Below, piece by piece: positions 43,490 to 55,379 of a stretch of 64,000 nucleotides of DNA (positions are counted from its first letter, which is position 1; each line of letters starts with the position of its first letter). This DNA is from Puccinellia tenuiflora. Lineage: Eukaryota > Streptophyta > Magnoliopsida > Poales > Poaceae. The translations under genes and the position numbers were made by a program. The notes under the pieces are model-generated. The model did not search any database. It saw nothing but the letters and a program-made list of their open reading frames with translations, and had not been told where the DNA came from. The stretch covers positions 504,431-568,430 of the forward strand of contig QRDG01001508.1 in NCBI GenBank assembly GCA_012064385.1, read 5' to 3'.

Positions 43490-46005
43490 ATGTTAAGATG
43501 GTCAAAATAATAAGATATGAAACTAACGATGAAACAATATGTTGAGATTTGACTCATTGTTTGGCATGTTGTAAATAGAGCTATTAAGTGTTTGATAATT
43601 TAACCAACCACTAAATGGCATACACATGTAAAAATCAAGTGTCCCCGACCTTCTTCGTCCCTTGATGTCATATGAACACTCATCAATGAGTCTGATGGCT
43701 TCCTATTGATGCTTATTGGTGGTAACTCAATCATTGAGGAGGTTATAGAAACTACTTATTGAATAATTTGTTCTACACATGTGGTTTGCCAAAACTCGAT
43801 GAGTTGATTAATTACGTAATGGAAAATTCAAACCACCTGGAGAATCGGTGGCCAACACTCTTTCATGTGACATATTCAAATGACTGAAGCTGTTGGTATA
43901 AACACATTCTCATTATTTTTGCATATAATTCAGGAAGAATGGATAAACTTTTGTAGTATTGAGCAGTGCCTGAATGAGTGAGTGAGGAGGATAACAAAAT
44001 GTACATTTGGCTAGAGAAGTTGATGCTCGATGAGCTGAGTGAGGGGGAACATGGATTGTACATTTGGTAATTTGAATATACCATTGCCAAGGATCCCACG
44101 TGCATGCAAGTCATTTCTGGTGGATATCATCTCTCTCCCTCCTTATTCTTCTCCTTTGCAATGCTCCCATCCCATGCCTCTCTCTCCCACATATGACACC
44201 CACAGTGGTTGGCGGTGAGTGGGAGAGTGGTTTAGTTTATGTATTTCTTGTGTGGTGTGTGTTTTCTCCTCAAATAATATGGTTTTGAGATTAGATCTCT
44301 TGTTCGTTGTGTTGCTTATTACATCCATGGTGGCCGGGGCGACAGACATCCAAGATGGTCTTCGGCTTGGTTTTGAGGCGTTGCTCCTCGAGCAGGGATA
44401 TGGCACCAGATGGAGTGTGCGTCCCCACTTTCTTTCGGTTTTTCCCCTTGAAGGAGGGGAGGAGATTGATGAGATAGCTATGGTTGGATCGATCTGATGT
44501 CTGGTTGACATGTGTGCCAGCGCTTTTGTGGCTTATGCTTGTATAAAAAAGTTATGTGCATATGATGTTGGTTGTTCTAATGCATGGTTGGTGGTTTCTT
44601 GGAGGTGGATCTGGCGCTCTACTATGATGATGTCGTTGGGAAAAGGCGGATTCGATGGACGAAGGGCAGCTTCATGGAGACCTGGAGGCATTCTAATATG
44701 GTTTTAGCCCAAGTACAATTCTTTTCTTCATGTTTTATCCAACATTGGTATAAAAAAGAAAATCTGGTTGCCACCTCATTAACCACAATATTTCGAGTCA
44801 TAACCAATTGGAGTTACATATAACATTGCAAAATATGATTCTCAGTTTAGCCAATGCATGTGCTGAGACCGGGTACACCAGAGTTAGGTCTATGCACTTT
44901 CCTCTCTCGCTTCAGTCATTCCAATCTATATGAGTATAAGTGCAAGCCTCCTTAAGTTACATGTATTTTTTTATGACCTATATTGATCTAGGGTGTATAT
45001 TTTACAACGTTAGAATTTTTCCTACAATGATATATTTTATGGTCTCTTTGCAAAAAAAAAAATAATTTGTTTGGATTATGGACATTGTATATCAAGATAG
45101 GACGTGGTACATAGACGATGTTGAGCCAGAAAATGATAATATTAAGATTGTCAGAATCATATTTCCCTATAATGATCTATTTTATTGCCTATTTTCAAAA
45201 AATAAATTGTTTGGATTATGGATATTGTATATCAAGCTAGAATGTGGTACATCCATAGACGATGTTAAGATGTTCAGAATGGTATTTTCCCTACAATGAT
45301 CTATTTTATGGTCTCTTTGAAAAAAATTATTTGGATTACGGACATTGTATATCAAATTAAGACGTGGTACATAGACGATGTTGATCCGAAAAATGATAAT
45401 GTTAAGATGGTCAAAATAATAAGATATGAAACTAACGATTAAACAATATGTCGAGATTTGACTCATTGTTTGGCATGTTGTAAATAGAGCTATTAAGTGT
45501 TTGATAATTTAACCAACCTCTAAATGGCATACACATGTAAAAATCAAGTGTCCCCGACCTTCTTCGTCCCTTGATGTCATATGAACACTCATCAATGAGT
45601 CTGATGGCTTCCTATTTGATGCTTATTGGTGGTAACTCAATCATTGAGGAAGTTATAGAAACTACTTATTGAATAAATGCTTCTACACATGTGGTTTGCC
45701 AAAACTCGATGAGTTGATTAATTACGTAATAGAAAATTGAAACCACCTGGAGAATCGGTGGCCAACACTCTTTCATGTTACATATTCAAATGAGTGAAGT
45801 TGTTGGTATAAACACATTCTCATTATTTTTGCATATAATTCAGGAAGTGGAGAATGGATAAACTTTTGCAGTATTGAGCAGTGCCTGAATGAGTGAGTGA
45901 GGAGGATAACAAAATATACGTTTGGTTGGAGAAGTTGATGCTTGATGAGCTGGGTGAGGGGGATCGGGGATTGTACATTCGGTAATTTGAATATACCATT
46001 GTGAT
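43490..46005. repeat. 1.9 kb-spaced tandem duplication with an internal three-fold 130 bp repeat
   Basis: 43493-44085 and 45398-45998 are near-identical (ataagatatgaaactaacga, gtgtccccgaccttcttcgt, cattctcattatttttgcat). The spacer 44095-45395 contains three copies of a unit of about 130 bases (gacattgtatatcaagatag, gacgtggtacatagacgatg) at 45064, 45208 and 45327 that leads directly into the second copy. No gene is recognised; a weak plus-strand frame at 44219-44497 resembles nothing known. Confidence 0.6.
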
Positions 46006-46390
46006 CTCCACCTTTTTCGGCACATATTTGTGCACCTTATTATTTTCTCTCTCACCGTCATGCAATTGCTTCCTAGCTTTTTTTTTTGTAGTACTATATT
46101 TATATGGGCATGTTGGATTTCTTTACTTTGAGGTGCAAGTATGTAAAGTGTAGTGCGGAAACAAATGTCGTGTTATGTTTGATACAAGGCTATATACGAG
46201 TGTTGTCCAAAAGCATCTGTCACACTGGACGCCAACTCAAAAAAGATTGGACCATTAGTTATTGCATGAAAACATGAAACAGATTGCAACATGGGTTACC
46301 AATTTTTTTTTTGAGACTGCAACATGGGTTACCTTTTTTTTTTTGAGAAGGTGCAACATGGGTTACCTATGGGCGAAGATGACCACCTAT

Positions 46391-47049
46391 ATCCTGCCTA
46401 GCGCTGCGCGTTCGGTTAATATGGTTAATTCGGTTCGGTTTATACGGTTATACGGTAAATACGGTTTCGATACTTCGGTTAATACGGTTTAATACGAAAA
46501 TACGGTTCGGTTTCGGTAATAACCATTTAGTTTCGGTTTGGTTTCGGTTATAACCAAACTAACCACAGTTGATGCGAATTTTGAATAACACATAAATTTT
46601 TTTGCCATATATTTCAGTTTTATATTTTGTACAACCGAGCTATAGATGTTTTGTACGAGATAGAAGAAAAAAAACAATTAAATTTCGGAAAAGAGTAAAA
46701 AATATACTAGTACTGGGGGTTGAACTCGTGACCACAGGTCAAAAACATATGCTTCCATGTCTTAACCAACAGGCCGGGTGGACTTTAGTGGATTTTGTAC
46801 ACCGTATGCTCTATATAACAGTTTTGGGTAAATTTGGCTGGGATTTGGACGTGAAATTATTTGATGAGCCGGCATTTCGGTTTTCCGGTTAACCATGTGG
46901 TTTTTCGGTTTTAAACCGAATTAACCATATGTCATATGGTTAGTAATTTTACTAACCGTAACCTAACCACTAACCGTAAAAACCGTAATTTTGGTTACGG
47001 TTTGGTTTTTTTCGGTTTCAGTTCGGTTATGTGCAGCGCTAATCCTACC
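46391..47049. mobile_element. hAT-type element (643 bp) with near-perfect 8 bp duplication and tRNA-like insert
   Basis: Target copies ATCCTGCC (46391-46398) and ATCCTACC (47042-47049) differ by one base. The ends TAGCGCTGCGC and GTGCAGCGCTA are inverted repeats. Subterminal regions are dense in 'ttcggttt' and 'aaccgtaa' (46430-46560, 46870-47030). It is non-autonomous and lies about 290 bases before the UBX gene's ATG. Confidence 0.8.
46706..46790 (-). other. tRNA-like segment with Pol III A/B-box-like motifs inside the hAT element
   Basis: On the minus strand TGGTTAAGACATGG resembles an A box. About 48 bases later GAGTTCAACCCC resembles a B box, and a T run follows around 46680-46700. No full cloverleaf or anticodon arm can be drawn with confidence, so this is at most a degenerate tRNA or tRNA-derived piece. 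Confidence 0.35.
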
Positions 47050-47333
47050 CATTCGGATCCAGTGCCCATGGGTCGAATTGCAATTGCGGGCCGTAGGAAC
47101 TTTTGTGGGCGCATACTAGGCCGGGCCACGTCGTGCAAGCGGGCCGTCCGGTCACGCACGGACTCCGCAGAGCCTTAGAATTTCTAATTTTATTTTTCTT
47201 CCTATTTTATAGCGTGATACCCCCGCAACCGCAGCTCCGTATATCCAAAACCAACCGGTGCGCGACTTGCGAGAACCCTACCGCGACGAGACCCGACCCG
47301 AGAGGCCAAACCCTACCGCGACCAACTTCGGCG

Positions 47334-50300
47334 ATGAGCTCCTCCAGCGGCAACGGCGGGAAGAAGCCGGCAGCGACCGGCGGCCGCGGGGGCATCCGCA
47401 CCCTCGCCGACATCAACCGCGGCCCCTCCGGCTTCCCAGGCGCCGGCGGCAGCGGCAGCGATAACGACGAGCCCCAGGAGTACTACACCGGCGGCGAGAA
47501 GAGGTCTCTCTATCTCTGTCGCCCTCCCTAGCAGACTTTTTAATACCCGTTCGAGATTTTGCGGCGATCGCTTGCGGGCATCGAGATCCCCGCCCATCGC
47601 GGCCATCGTCTAGTTAGGTCTAGCGATTAGATTGGAGAGCCGCCTCCGCATGAATCGTCGGATTTAGATTTGTTCGGCGGTTGATCTGTTCCTAGTTGCG
47701 TTGGTTGGATGGTTTTGTTCGCTTAGCTTGCAAACTGTGGAGATTCAGGGTAAGCCTTACTAGGTTAGTGCTGACCATGGAGTAATGAGCGGTGGCTGTG
47801 GTGTTCAATGCTGCTCGGATAAGATCGCCACGAACTTTTTGGTGGTGGTACTTTTTTAACGGAATTTATTTGTGGTCGGATTACTTATTTTGGTCCATAG
47901 GTGCAGTTGAAGTGTAGGCGCTTGCTTGTAGATTTAGATTTTGGGGAAGTTTCTGCTACCGCTGTAATTTATGGGGTGGCAAACGTGAAACATCCACCCA
48001 GAGCAATAATGCAGAAGATTCATTTCAGTTTAATGTGCTTATGCTATCATGTTTCATTCTGATTCTGTTTTTCTAGTAGTTCTGAATCGAATCTTTCAGA
48101 GGACAGATCATCTGATCACGTACTTTTTTAGTTTGATAAATATTCCTCATCTCCCATTACCATGAACATTAAGTCTAGAAAAATGAGTTAGTTGCCATCC
48201 TTCACAAATAATATGTTGATCATGATACCATGATGGCCTGTCCTACGATGAGATGGCTCCTCAAACCGAACACCCTCTTTTGGCTTTTGGCACATGGTAA
48301 ACTCCACTCCTAGCAAATGAGGGGATGGCACAAAATGCCACCACTCTAATTGCAGTGAAAGATTTGATGGGTTGCTTGGTTTTCCTCTCGTTCTAAACCA
48401 TTTTATCCAGAAGTCCAATGCTATCATCGGTTTGCTTTTGCTTTGGTTCAGCTTCTGGCAATATGGATTCATATGATCTTGATATCTGTATAATGACATC
48501 CACATGTGTATTAGGCGATTGTCCTTCGTTTTCTGTCACAGTGTTAATACTAGTCTTTTAACTCTATGATAACCCTGCTGTTACCAGCAGCAAGAAACTA
48601 CGACTATCTGCTACAGCTGCTCTATGTAATACCTTGTCAGTTTATATGGTTACCATAATTTTACTGGTGTGTCGAACATCTCTTTGCAATAATCAGGTTC
48701 ACAAATTTCTGATATAGCATCACGACTCCACTTTAATGAATGACAACTTATATTGTTCTACCAAGAAATCTGGGAAGGATTCTATTTCAGATGGGCCTGC
48801 TCTATATTTATATTATCCAACTAATTTTGCATCCATCTTACCAGTTACCACTATAAGAAAACCCTGTGAAAGGATCCTAGATTATATTCGTGTAATTGCT
48901 TGACTTTAGTATGTATTATGTTTCATGCTCTGCCAACGGTTTGATATTACATTGCTCCAGTATGGGCTATTGGGATATTTGTACCATATCGTTAACCTTG
49001 CCTCCCTTCTTTTTATCCATCTGGACTTCTTTTAGTCTGCTGGTTCAGTAGGTCCAGTGCATCTAATCATGCATCGTGACTAAACCACCTGAGCTTAACA
49101 GGTGATAAAAGGTTAGGATATGTCTAGGGATTACAGAATGAGCCGAGTTAATAAGAAAAGAATGGCTATAGCCATCAAGGTCCAAGTAGAAGCCATCATT
49201 GTACTTTTGCTTGGGCTAGAAGATAATACATTGCAGTATTTAAGGTCTATACTTTTCTGTCCTTTTTGTCCCCCTTTTAGAATTAATGCAGAACATCGAG
49301 TAGATCTCAATAATCTTCAGTACATGATTTTTAATCGTTTTTATTCTTACTTGAATAATTAATTGTTTTCTATCTTTGTGTATGTGCAGTGGGATGATTG
49401 TTCAAGATCCAACAAAGAAAAATAGTGTGGACTCAATCTTTGAACAAGCTAAACAGATGGGTGCTCAGCAAGTTCCAGTGCCTCCTTTAGATGGCCAATC
49501 TTCCAGTTCCAGCTCAAGAAGCTTTACTGGAACCGGTCGAATGCTTTCAGGGGATGCACAGACAGCACCATCTGTTCCTCAACCACCGCAGGATGTACTT
49601 CACAATATACATTTCTGGAACAACGGGTTCACAATAGATGATGGTCCACTAAGAGGCTATGATGACCCTGAAAATGCAGACTTTATCGAGGTTACTCTTG
49701 ACTTTTCTCGACATAATATTTCTGGGCAATTTTAGTTTGTACTGTACCAAGTAGCTGTTTTCAGTATTCTTTTCCTCACTTCCCTATGTTGCTGTGTGCC
49801 ACCTTCATATTTTTGCACGACTGTTGATGCCTTTATTATGTTGAGTTTATATTTGAGGATGTCTCTTATGCTTAGACTGCTTATGTCCTTTGCTGCCATC
49901 TGCAAAAAATTCTAGAAAGTTGCACCACGCCTTATCAGATGGTATACCAAGTTGCACCATGCCTTATCAGATGGTATACCAAGTTGCACCACTTACCCCA
50001 CCATGACGAAATGGAAAATTACATCAGTTGCATCATTGTTAACTGGACTGTCTTGGACCCAGTTTGTGGTATACCACCAGTACCACATCCAGCCTGTTAT
50101 TGACAGAGCAGGGTATAACACTCCAGCTGCGATCTTCACCACCTATGTTAGCGCATTGTAACTTGAAACTATCATTGTGTCAAATACTCTCTGTTGCCAG
50201 AAAATGACCATGAAGTTGTTTTCCACACACCATTTCGTGTAACCGACCTTTTGCCCTTAATTCATGCACGCGGTTTGTGATGTATGGAGTTTGTTGAATC

Positions 50301-51075
50301 TTATTTTTTCAAGATCCAAGTGTTTTGAGTTTGTTGCTCATCTAGAGATCTGGATACTTATTGTTTTCCACTTCATAGGCCATAGTCAGTTTTCATTACG
50401 TGAATATGATAACAGGGGAAACTTCTGATCCTTCAATGGAAATTGTGAACAACTGAACACTGAATTGTTCGTGGTTTAAAGGATCTGTAAACTAATTTTA
50501 CCTGTATTGTATTTTCAGAGCATCAAGAAGTCGCAGTGCCCCCAAGAGCTGGAACCTGCTGATCGAAGGACATCTGTTCATGTGAACGTTATAAAACGAT
50601 ATGAAGATTACGTGGTAGGCCAATAAGGCTATTCTGTTTGCAGTAAACCAGTAAATAGTTTAATATGTTAACCTTTTTTGTGGTTTTGCTCATTTAGGAA
50701 CCTGCAAGGCCTCGATCATATTTCCAGGGTGTTGGGAGAACCCTTGGTGGTGGATCTTCAACTGATGATAGTCCAGCACCAGCTCCTGTCACGCAAGAGA
50801 CCAACAGTGCTCCCAGGTCAATTGGCTTTGTCGTTGATGACACACAGCCGTTTACATCCATACAACTAAGGTTGGCGGATGGCACTCGCATGGTGGCCCG
50901 GTTTAACCTTCACCACACCGTGGGCGACATCAGGTCTTTCATTGATGCATCCCGGCCAGGAGCTGCTCGGCCGTATCAGCTGCAGACTGGCTTCCCGCCC
51001 AAGCAGCTGTCTGACTCTACGCAGACTGTTGAGCAAGCTGGTCTTAAAAACTCCGTCATCATGCAGAAGATGTAG
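47334..51075 (+). CDS. PUX4: Plant UBX-domain protein, PUX4/p47-like (SEP + UBX), 313 aa
   Basis: Exons: 47334-47503, 49390-49690, 50519-50611 (or 50614), 50698-51075; splice borders are GT/AG and phases agree. Residues 1-56 are Gly/Ser-rich (MSSSSGNGGKKP, RGGIRTLADINRG). FTGTGRML at 102-109 is a SHP motif that binds CDC48. A SEP domain follows (LHNIHFWNNGFTIDDGPLRG ... ELEPADRRTSVHVNVIKR, about 126-190), and a UBX domain ends the protein (IQLRLADGTRMVARFN ... TGFPPKQL ... VIMQKM, about 235-313). There is no UBA domain, as in plant PUX3-5. The protein should act as a cytosolic or nuclear adaptor of the CDC48/p97 ATPase. Intron 1 is 1.9 kb. No break was found. Which PUX number it is cannot be fixed without a tree. 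Confidence 0.92.
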
Positions 51076-51089
51076 TACTCTCACCAAGC

Positions 51090-52540
51090 TGGTACTCGTC
51101 GCACAGAATGTATTTTAAAGACATAAACTCAGTACTGTTGAACGGTTTATTGTATCGCCTGATACTGCACTCCCATTCTACCTGTAATTCTCCAGAGTAA
51201 ACATATCGTCTTTTGCAGTCGTCAATGGAGTCTATATTAGTACTCGTAGCTACTACGGTTATCAAGATTATGCATGTCCGGTTATCGATCATCAGTTGCT
51301 TGCATAACTCTTCTACTTTATTATTTCTTGAATTGTTAGAAACTGTTCCTTATTATCCTCATGCCGCCAAAGAAATGACAATCATTGTAAAAGGTTATAA
51401 ACATGAAATATTAATTTCGAAATATTGTGCAAGAGTGGCTTCAAGTGTAAATTACCAATGATCAAGCATTGGCTAGCAACTTAAGAACTAAAATTTAAAT
51501 ATCTTTGAACATCGCTCGTCTCCAAAATTTCATTTAAATATCTTCCCTTAAAAGAGGCTCTGACTTTTCCCCCACCATTTCAGTTAACCACAAACAAGCC
51601 GCCTGACGTGGCCCGGAATTCCCCCACTGATTGACAATTGCTGGGCAGCCGGCAAAATATCTAGTGATACAAGCACTTAGGTGCTACAATGCTCAAACCA
51701 ATTTTAAAAGTTTCAAAAAATCTACCAAAAAATGTGTGTATTGACACGATATGTTTAAACTACCTCCAAAAATTTCAGCCACAAAATGAAAATGAACATT
51801 GAGAAACAAAAAAGACAAATCTGCTATGAATAGTGTCATTAGTAGTTTAAACACATCGTGTCAACATACACATTTTTTTGTAGATTTTTTTGAAAATTTT
51901 AAAATTGGTTTTTTCAAACGGATGCATTGTAGCACCTAAGTGCTTGTATCACTGGATATTCTCTCCTGTGCAGCCGCCGAAGCCCCCTTCTCCATGGCAT
52001 AAACCATAGAGGGCCTGGCCCGTGCTATTGATAGCTCCACCTCTGCCTGGATAGCTCCAGTTAGTAACCACCAACTACAAATGCTGCAGCTAAAAAGACC
52101 CAGATAGCTCCAGATGTAGTCAAAATTGTTTTTATCCCTCATTTAATCACTTCTTTCAATCCTTGTGCCTAGATATCTCTAAATGCATCTGCTGCTCATG
52201 GAGCCAAAATAGCTGCAGCATTTCCTTTTGAGTCTGAGTCCAGACTTTTAATGAGCATATGAAAGGCACACCAAAAGTATCTGCATATTACCCTTTTTGT
52301 CATCTGAAAATTTGTGTTTATTTCTCTTCATTTTGATGAGCATATTGTTGATAAAGTTTTTATATTAAGAAAAGTTATTCTTGTACGAAAATCCCATTCT
52401 TCTAGGGAAACTGCTTACTTCATATCTCAAACTCGTATCATTGTTCCAATGCAAGTTATGCATGGCACTTTTAACTGTTCTTTCTATGATGTAAGCTTTC
52501 CATTTAGTTTTATTTTCTTCGAGGGTGCTAGGGGGAGGGG
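51090..52540. other. Downstream flank of the UBX gene with one MITE, no gene
   Basis: 51076-51300 is probably the 3' untranslated region. Apart from the palindromic element at 51662-51955, the rest is AT-rich sequence with short frames only. Confidence 0.4.
51662..51955. mobile_element. Fold-back MITE, about 290 bp
   Basis: gtgatacaagcacttaggtg at the left end is mirrored by cacctaagtgcttgtatcac at the right end. Further inverted pairs (tgtgtattgacacgat / atcgtgtcaacatacaca) run toward the centre. A target duplication is not clear (aaatatct versus ggatattct). The palindromic shape suggests a Mutator- or hAT-derived MITE. Confidence 0.65.
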
Positions 52541-52542
52541 GA

Positions 52543-52738
52543 GGACTAATCATGAAAAAAAAAATAGCGCGCTATAGCACCGCTAATAGCACGATATAGC
52601 GTTTCGACACTTGTCTCGCTAAATAAATCAGTTTACAATGTCTCACTAATAGAACGCTATAGCGTGATACAGCACGCTAATAGCACATTTTAAGACCGTC
52701 GATATTTTGTTATAGCGCACTATTTTTTTGGGACTAAT
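52543..52738. mobile_element. hAT-type MITE (180 bp) with 8 bp target duplication
   Basis: GGACTAAT is present at 52543-52550 and 52731-52738. The ends carry aaaaaaatagcgcgctatag and, inverted, tatagcgcactattttttt, and the centre repeats 'gctatagc' and 'gctaatagcac'. The size and 8-base duplication fit a hAT MITE. Confidence 0.8.
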
Positions 52739-52789
52739 AAAGGTCAAGCCATAAGAGGTGGGGGGGGGGGTTCGGCTGCAAGATAGGAT

Positions 52790-53310
52790 GAACTCTCTCT
52801 TGAAATCATTACATCAGAATCGTCAGATGAACGCTTGGACCAAACAGCGAGGTTGCTAACGCATCGACGAAAAAATCACTTCTGGTGCAAGCCCTGGAGT
52901 TGAACACCAGGTAACTTCTTGCCTTCCACACTTGCCAGAAAATAATCATCAGAAAGTGGTACCAAGCCCGGTCCGTCAGGTTAATTAGCAGGGTGGTCCG
53001 GCGACAAAAGCATATGAAGATCATCCTGGGGAAACGTAACCCCAGCTCGTCTTGAAATATTCTTAATCAGGGGGGCAAGCGACGAACATGTGATTCACAT
53101 CCTCAGTAGTTGAACATCGCTCGCAAGAGGGGGAGGACAAGTATTGTTTCTGATGAAGCATGTACCTTGCGTTCAACCGGTCACCAAAAGCCAGCACCGC
53201 GGAGATTTGATTTTGATCTTCGTTGCCAGCTGCGAGGGAGGGAGTACGCTGCTCGGCTATGGCTCCATCGCGTATGTTTCTTCTCATTCTAAATGAACTC
53301 AAAATGGTTT
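52790..53310 (-). mobile_element. LINE fragment: zf-RVT and C-terminus
   Basis: On the minus strand, GDRLNARYMLHQKQYLSSPS with CERCSTTEDVNHMFVACP (53235-53070) is the reverse transcriptase zinc-binding domain. After a frame change comes AWYHFLMIIFWQVWKARSYL (52975-52910), the conserved tail. The rest of the element is absent. Confidence 0.7.
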
Positions 53311-54387
53311 ATCTAACAATCCTGGGGAGGCCAGCATGTGTGAGGAGATTATTAATATGGAACTGTTAGAGAAGATGGTTGACTATTTCTTCGCAATTTA
53401 AAATGAATGGTAATGGCGTAATTGATGATACAAGGGTTGGACTTACTCCCCTATGCAACCGTCTGTTTTTCTGAAGTGATTCAGGGTATGCTTCATTGCA
53501 CATTTAGGATGGTTCCTGAACTTCTTTGGGAACCACGGGAGGCATTCTCTAGGCACATATAACATAATGCTATAGTTTGTGTTTACCGTAAAAATAGACA
53601 TATATATATTTTAGTAATAAGTGGAATTTCATTCATTGACTTTCCTGAGATATAACGCAACACCAGGCTCCAAACTGTAACCATTTTGATTCTTGTGAAA
53701 CAGTAACATCTCTCATGAATAACTGAGTCCTGATTATAGATTTACACACATGTGTAGTCCAAAAATTCAGTGAAACTAGATTCAAAAGGAACTTTCGATA
53801 GCTTATATCCTGGTTCCTGAGTATGTTCATCATTTATATGTATATGGCATGTAAAGTGACAAGATCTTGTATGCTGTCACAGTATGACGACAGTTCCAAG
53901 CGGACAAAATGTGTGCACATAGGACATGCATATGTACATGTGCTTGAGTTTTCTCACATATCTTTTTACGTTGAGAATGCCCCTTTATACCAGGAGCGTG
54001 TGCTCCTGTGCTCTATTTGGAATCACCGTTTCCAAAAGCGCCTATGGACGTGCATCGCTGTACAAGACTGTAAGAATACGCATCTCTTCGTGCGCATTTT
54101 TAACTTCATTAGATTCTGATCGTCACATGGATTGCCAGAAATTAATAATCTCAATTGCAAAGGACATGCTGCATACCAGGCAACCACGAGGGATCAGGAT
54201 CAGTTTTGTCTTACATACGTTCCAATGATCTAAAGCAAAGCTCGTGCATAGCCTATCATCAAGACCATGAACTCTGAAGATCTTATGGCACCACCACTGT
54301 GGCAAGATCCACACTTCTGAACTCTGAAGAAACTCAACTCTCAAGCAGCAGATGAACAAACACTTGTGTGCAAAATCACCACATCGT
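53311..54387. other. 3' flank of the C2H2/NYN gene, nothing recognised
   Basis: No coding region is evident. 54120-54387 probably holds the 3' untranslated region of the minus-strand gene at 54388-55374. Two 'ctctgaagaa' / 'actctgaagatc' repeats lie near 54270-54330. Confidence 0.4.
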
Positions 54388-55374
54388 TCAACCGCCAGCG
54401 CACGAGTCCTCGCCATCCGACTCCAGCTTCCACCATGGCTTTCCCTTCGCATTTCCTGCCAACTCCTCTGATCCATCTCCGTCGCCGTCCTCCTCAAACA
54501 CCACATCTTCCTCGTCGTCGTCTTCATACCTCCACTCCAGCCTTTTAAGCACGTCCCTGTCCCGCCATTTCCCGGACATGGACGGCGCTGTCTTCCTGGC
54601 CTTCCCGGCGATCACCTCCGACCAGGTGAAGCCGACGTCGGCCCACCTTGCGAGCCCGGATTCCCCGCAGACCACCACCGACCGCACGCCCTTCTCCCTC
54701 GCGAGCCCCAGCAGAGGGGCGAGCACCTCCTGCCCCGAGACCAGCATCAGACACCCCACGGACCCTTCGTCGAGCACCTCCTGGGCACGCTCCCGTAGGG
54801 AGGCTGACGGGTACCGGGAAAGCTCCGCGCTGACTCCAGCTCGGCGGAGCTCGTCGGCGGGTGATCCGGGGTCCATGCCGGCGGTCAGCTCGCGGGCGGC
54901 CTTGGTGTACTTGGAGAGCTTGAGGGAGAGGGACGCGGCGAGGCGCACGCGGCGGTCTCCGCGGGAGGATTCAATGCGTTCGAGGCGCTTGGTGTGCTCG
55001 CGGGTGTGGATGGTGTCGAAGTGGCGGAGCAGCGCATCACGTTCGCGGAAGCGGCGGCCACAAACACGGCAGAGGTGGGTGGTGTCGGCCGACGGGTCAG
55101 GGGCGGGGAGGCGGTGGGTGGGGTGGAGGAACGCGGCGGACAGACGAAGGCGGCCGAAGGAGGAGGCGGCGAGGTGGAGGCGGACGGCCGAGTCGTAGAG
55201 GGGAAGTTTGGAGGGCGGGCGGGAGGCGGCGAGGTCCCAGAGGACGGCCACGGCGGTTTTAGGGGCGCGGGTTGCCGGAGTGGAGATGGTGTAGCGGTGG
55301 TGTAGGGGTGGTGGGAGGAGTCTAGGGGTTGAGGCGAGGAGGCGTCGCCGGAGGTTGCAGAGCGGCGGGAACAT
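54388..55374 (-). CDS. Single-exon C2H2 zinc finger / NYN-like protein (328 aa), organelle-targeting N-terminus likely
   Basis: The ATG at 55374 starts MFPPLCNLRRRLLASTPRLL, an Arg/Ser/Leu-rich stretch without acids that looks like a mitochondrial or plastid transit peptide. KTAVAVLWDLAASRPP (39-54) aligns with the first strand of plant NYN domains. A C2H2 finger occupies residues 102-123 (CRVC-x12-HFDTIH). The second half contains CLMLVSGQEVLAPLLGLARE and VRSVVVCGESGLARWADVGF, the later NYN strands. The C-terminus is acidic (DDDEEDVVFEEDGDGDG). Relatives are plant putative endonucleases with C2H2 fingers (At5g61190 type). Here the second Asp of DLDN and the DDSDF-type aspartates are replaced, so nuclease activity is doubtful. 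Codon use is strongly GC3-biased and the frame is intact. Confidence 0.8.
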   Translation of the reverse strand: MFPPLCNLRRRLLASTPRLLPPPLHHRYTISTPATRAPKTAVAVLWDLAASRPPSKLPLYDSAVRLHLAASSFGRLRLSAAFLHPTHRLPAPDPSADTTHLCRVCGRRFRERDALLRHFDTIHTREHTKRLERIESSRGDRRVRLAASLSLKLSKYTKAARELTAGMDPGSPADELRRAGVSAELSRYPSASLRERAQEVLDEGSVGCLMLVSGQEVLAPLLGLAREKGVRSVVVCGESGLARWADVGFTWSEVIAGKARKTAPSMSGKWRDRDVLKRLEWRYEDDDEEDVVFEEDGDGDGSEELAGNAKGKPWWKLESDGEDSCAGG

Positions 55375-55379
55375 GGGAA

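Noticed and set aside
44219..44497. 92-residue frame with a hydrophobic N-terminus (possible secreted peptide)
   Set aside because: The signal-like stretch is short, codon use is not gene-like, and it lies in the spacer of a tandem duplication; no supporting motif.
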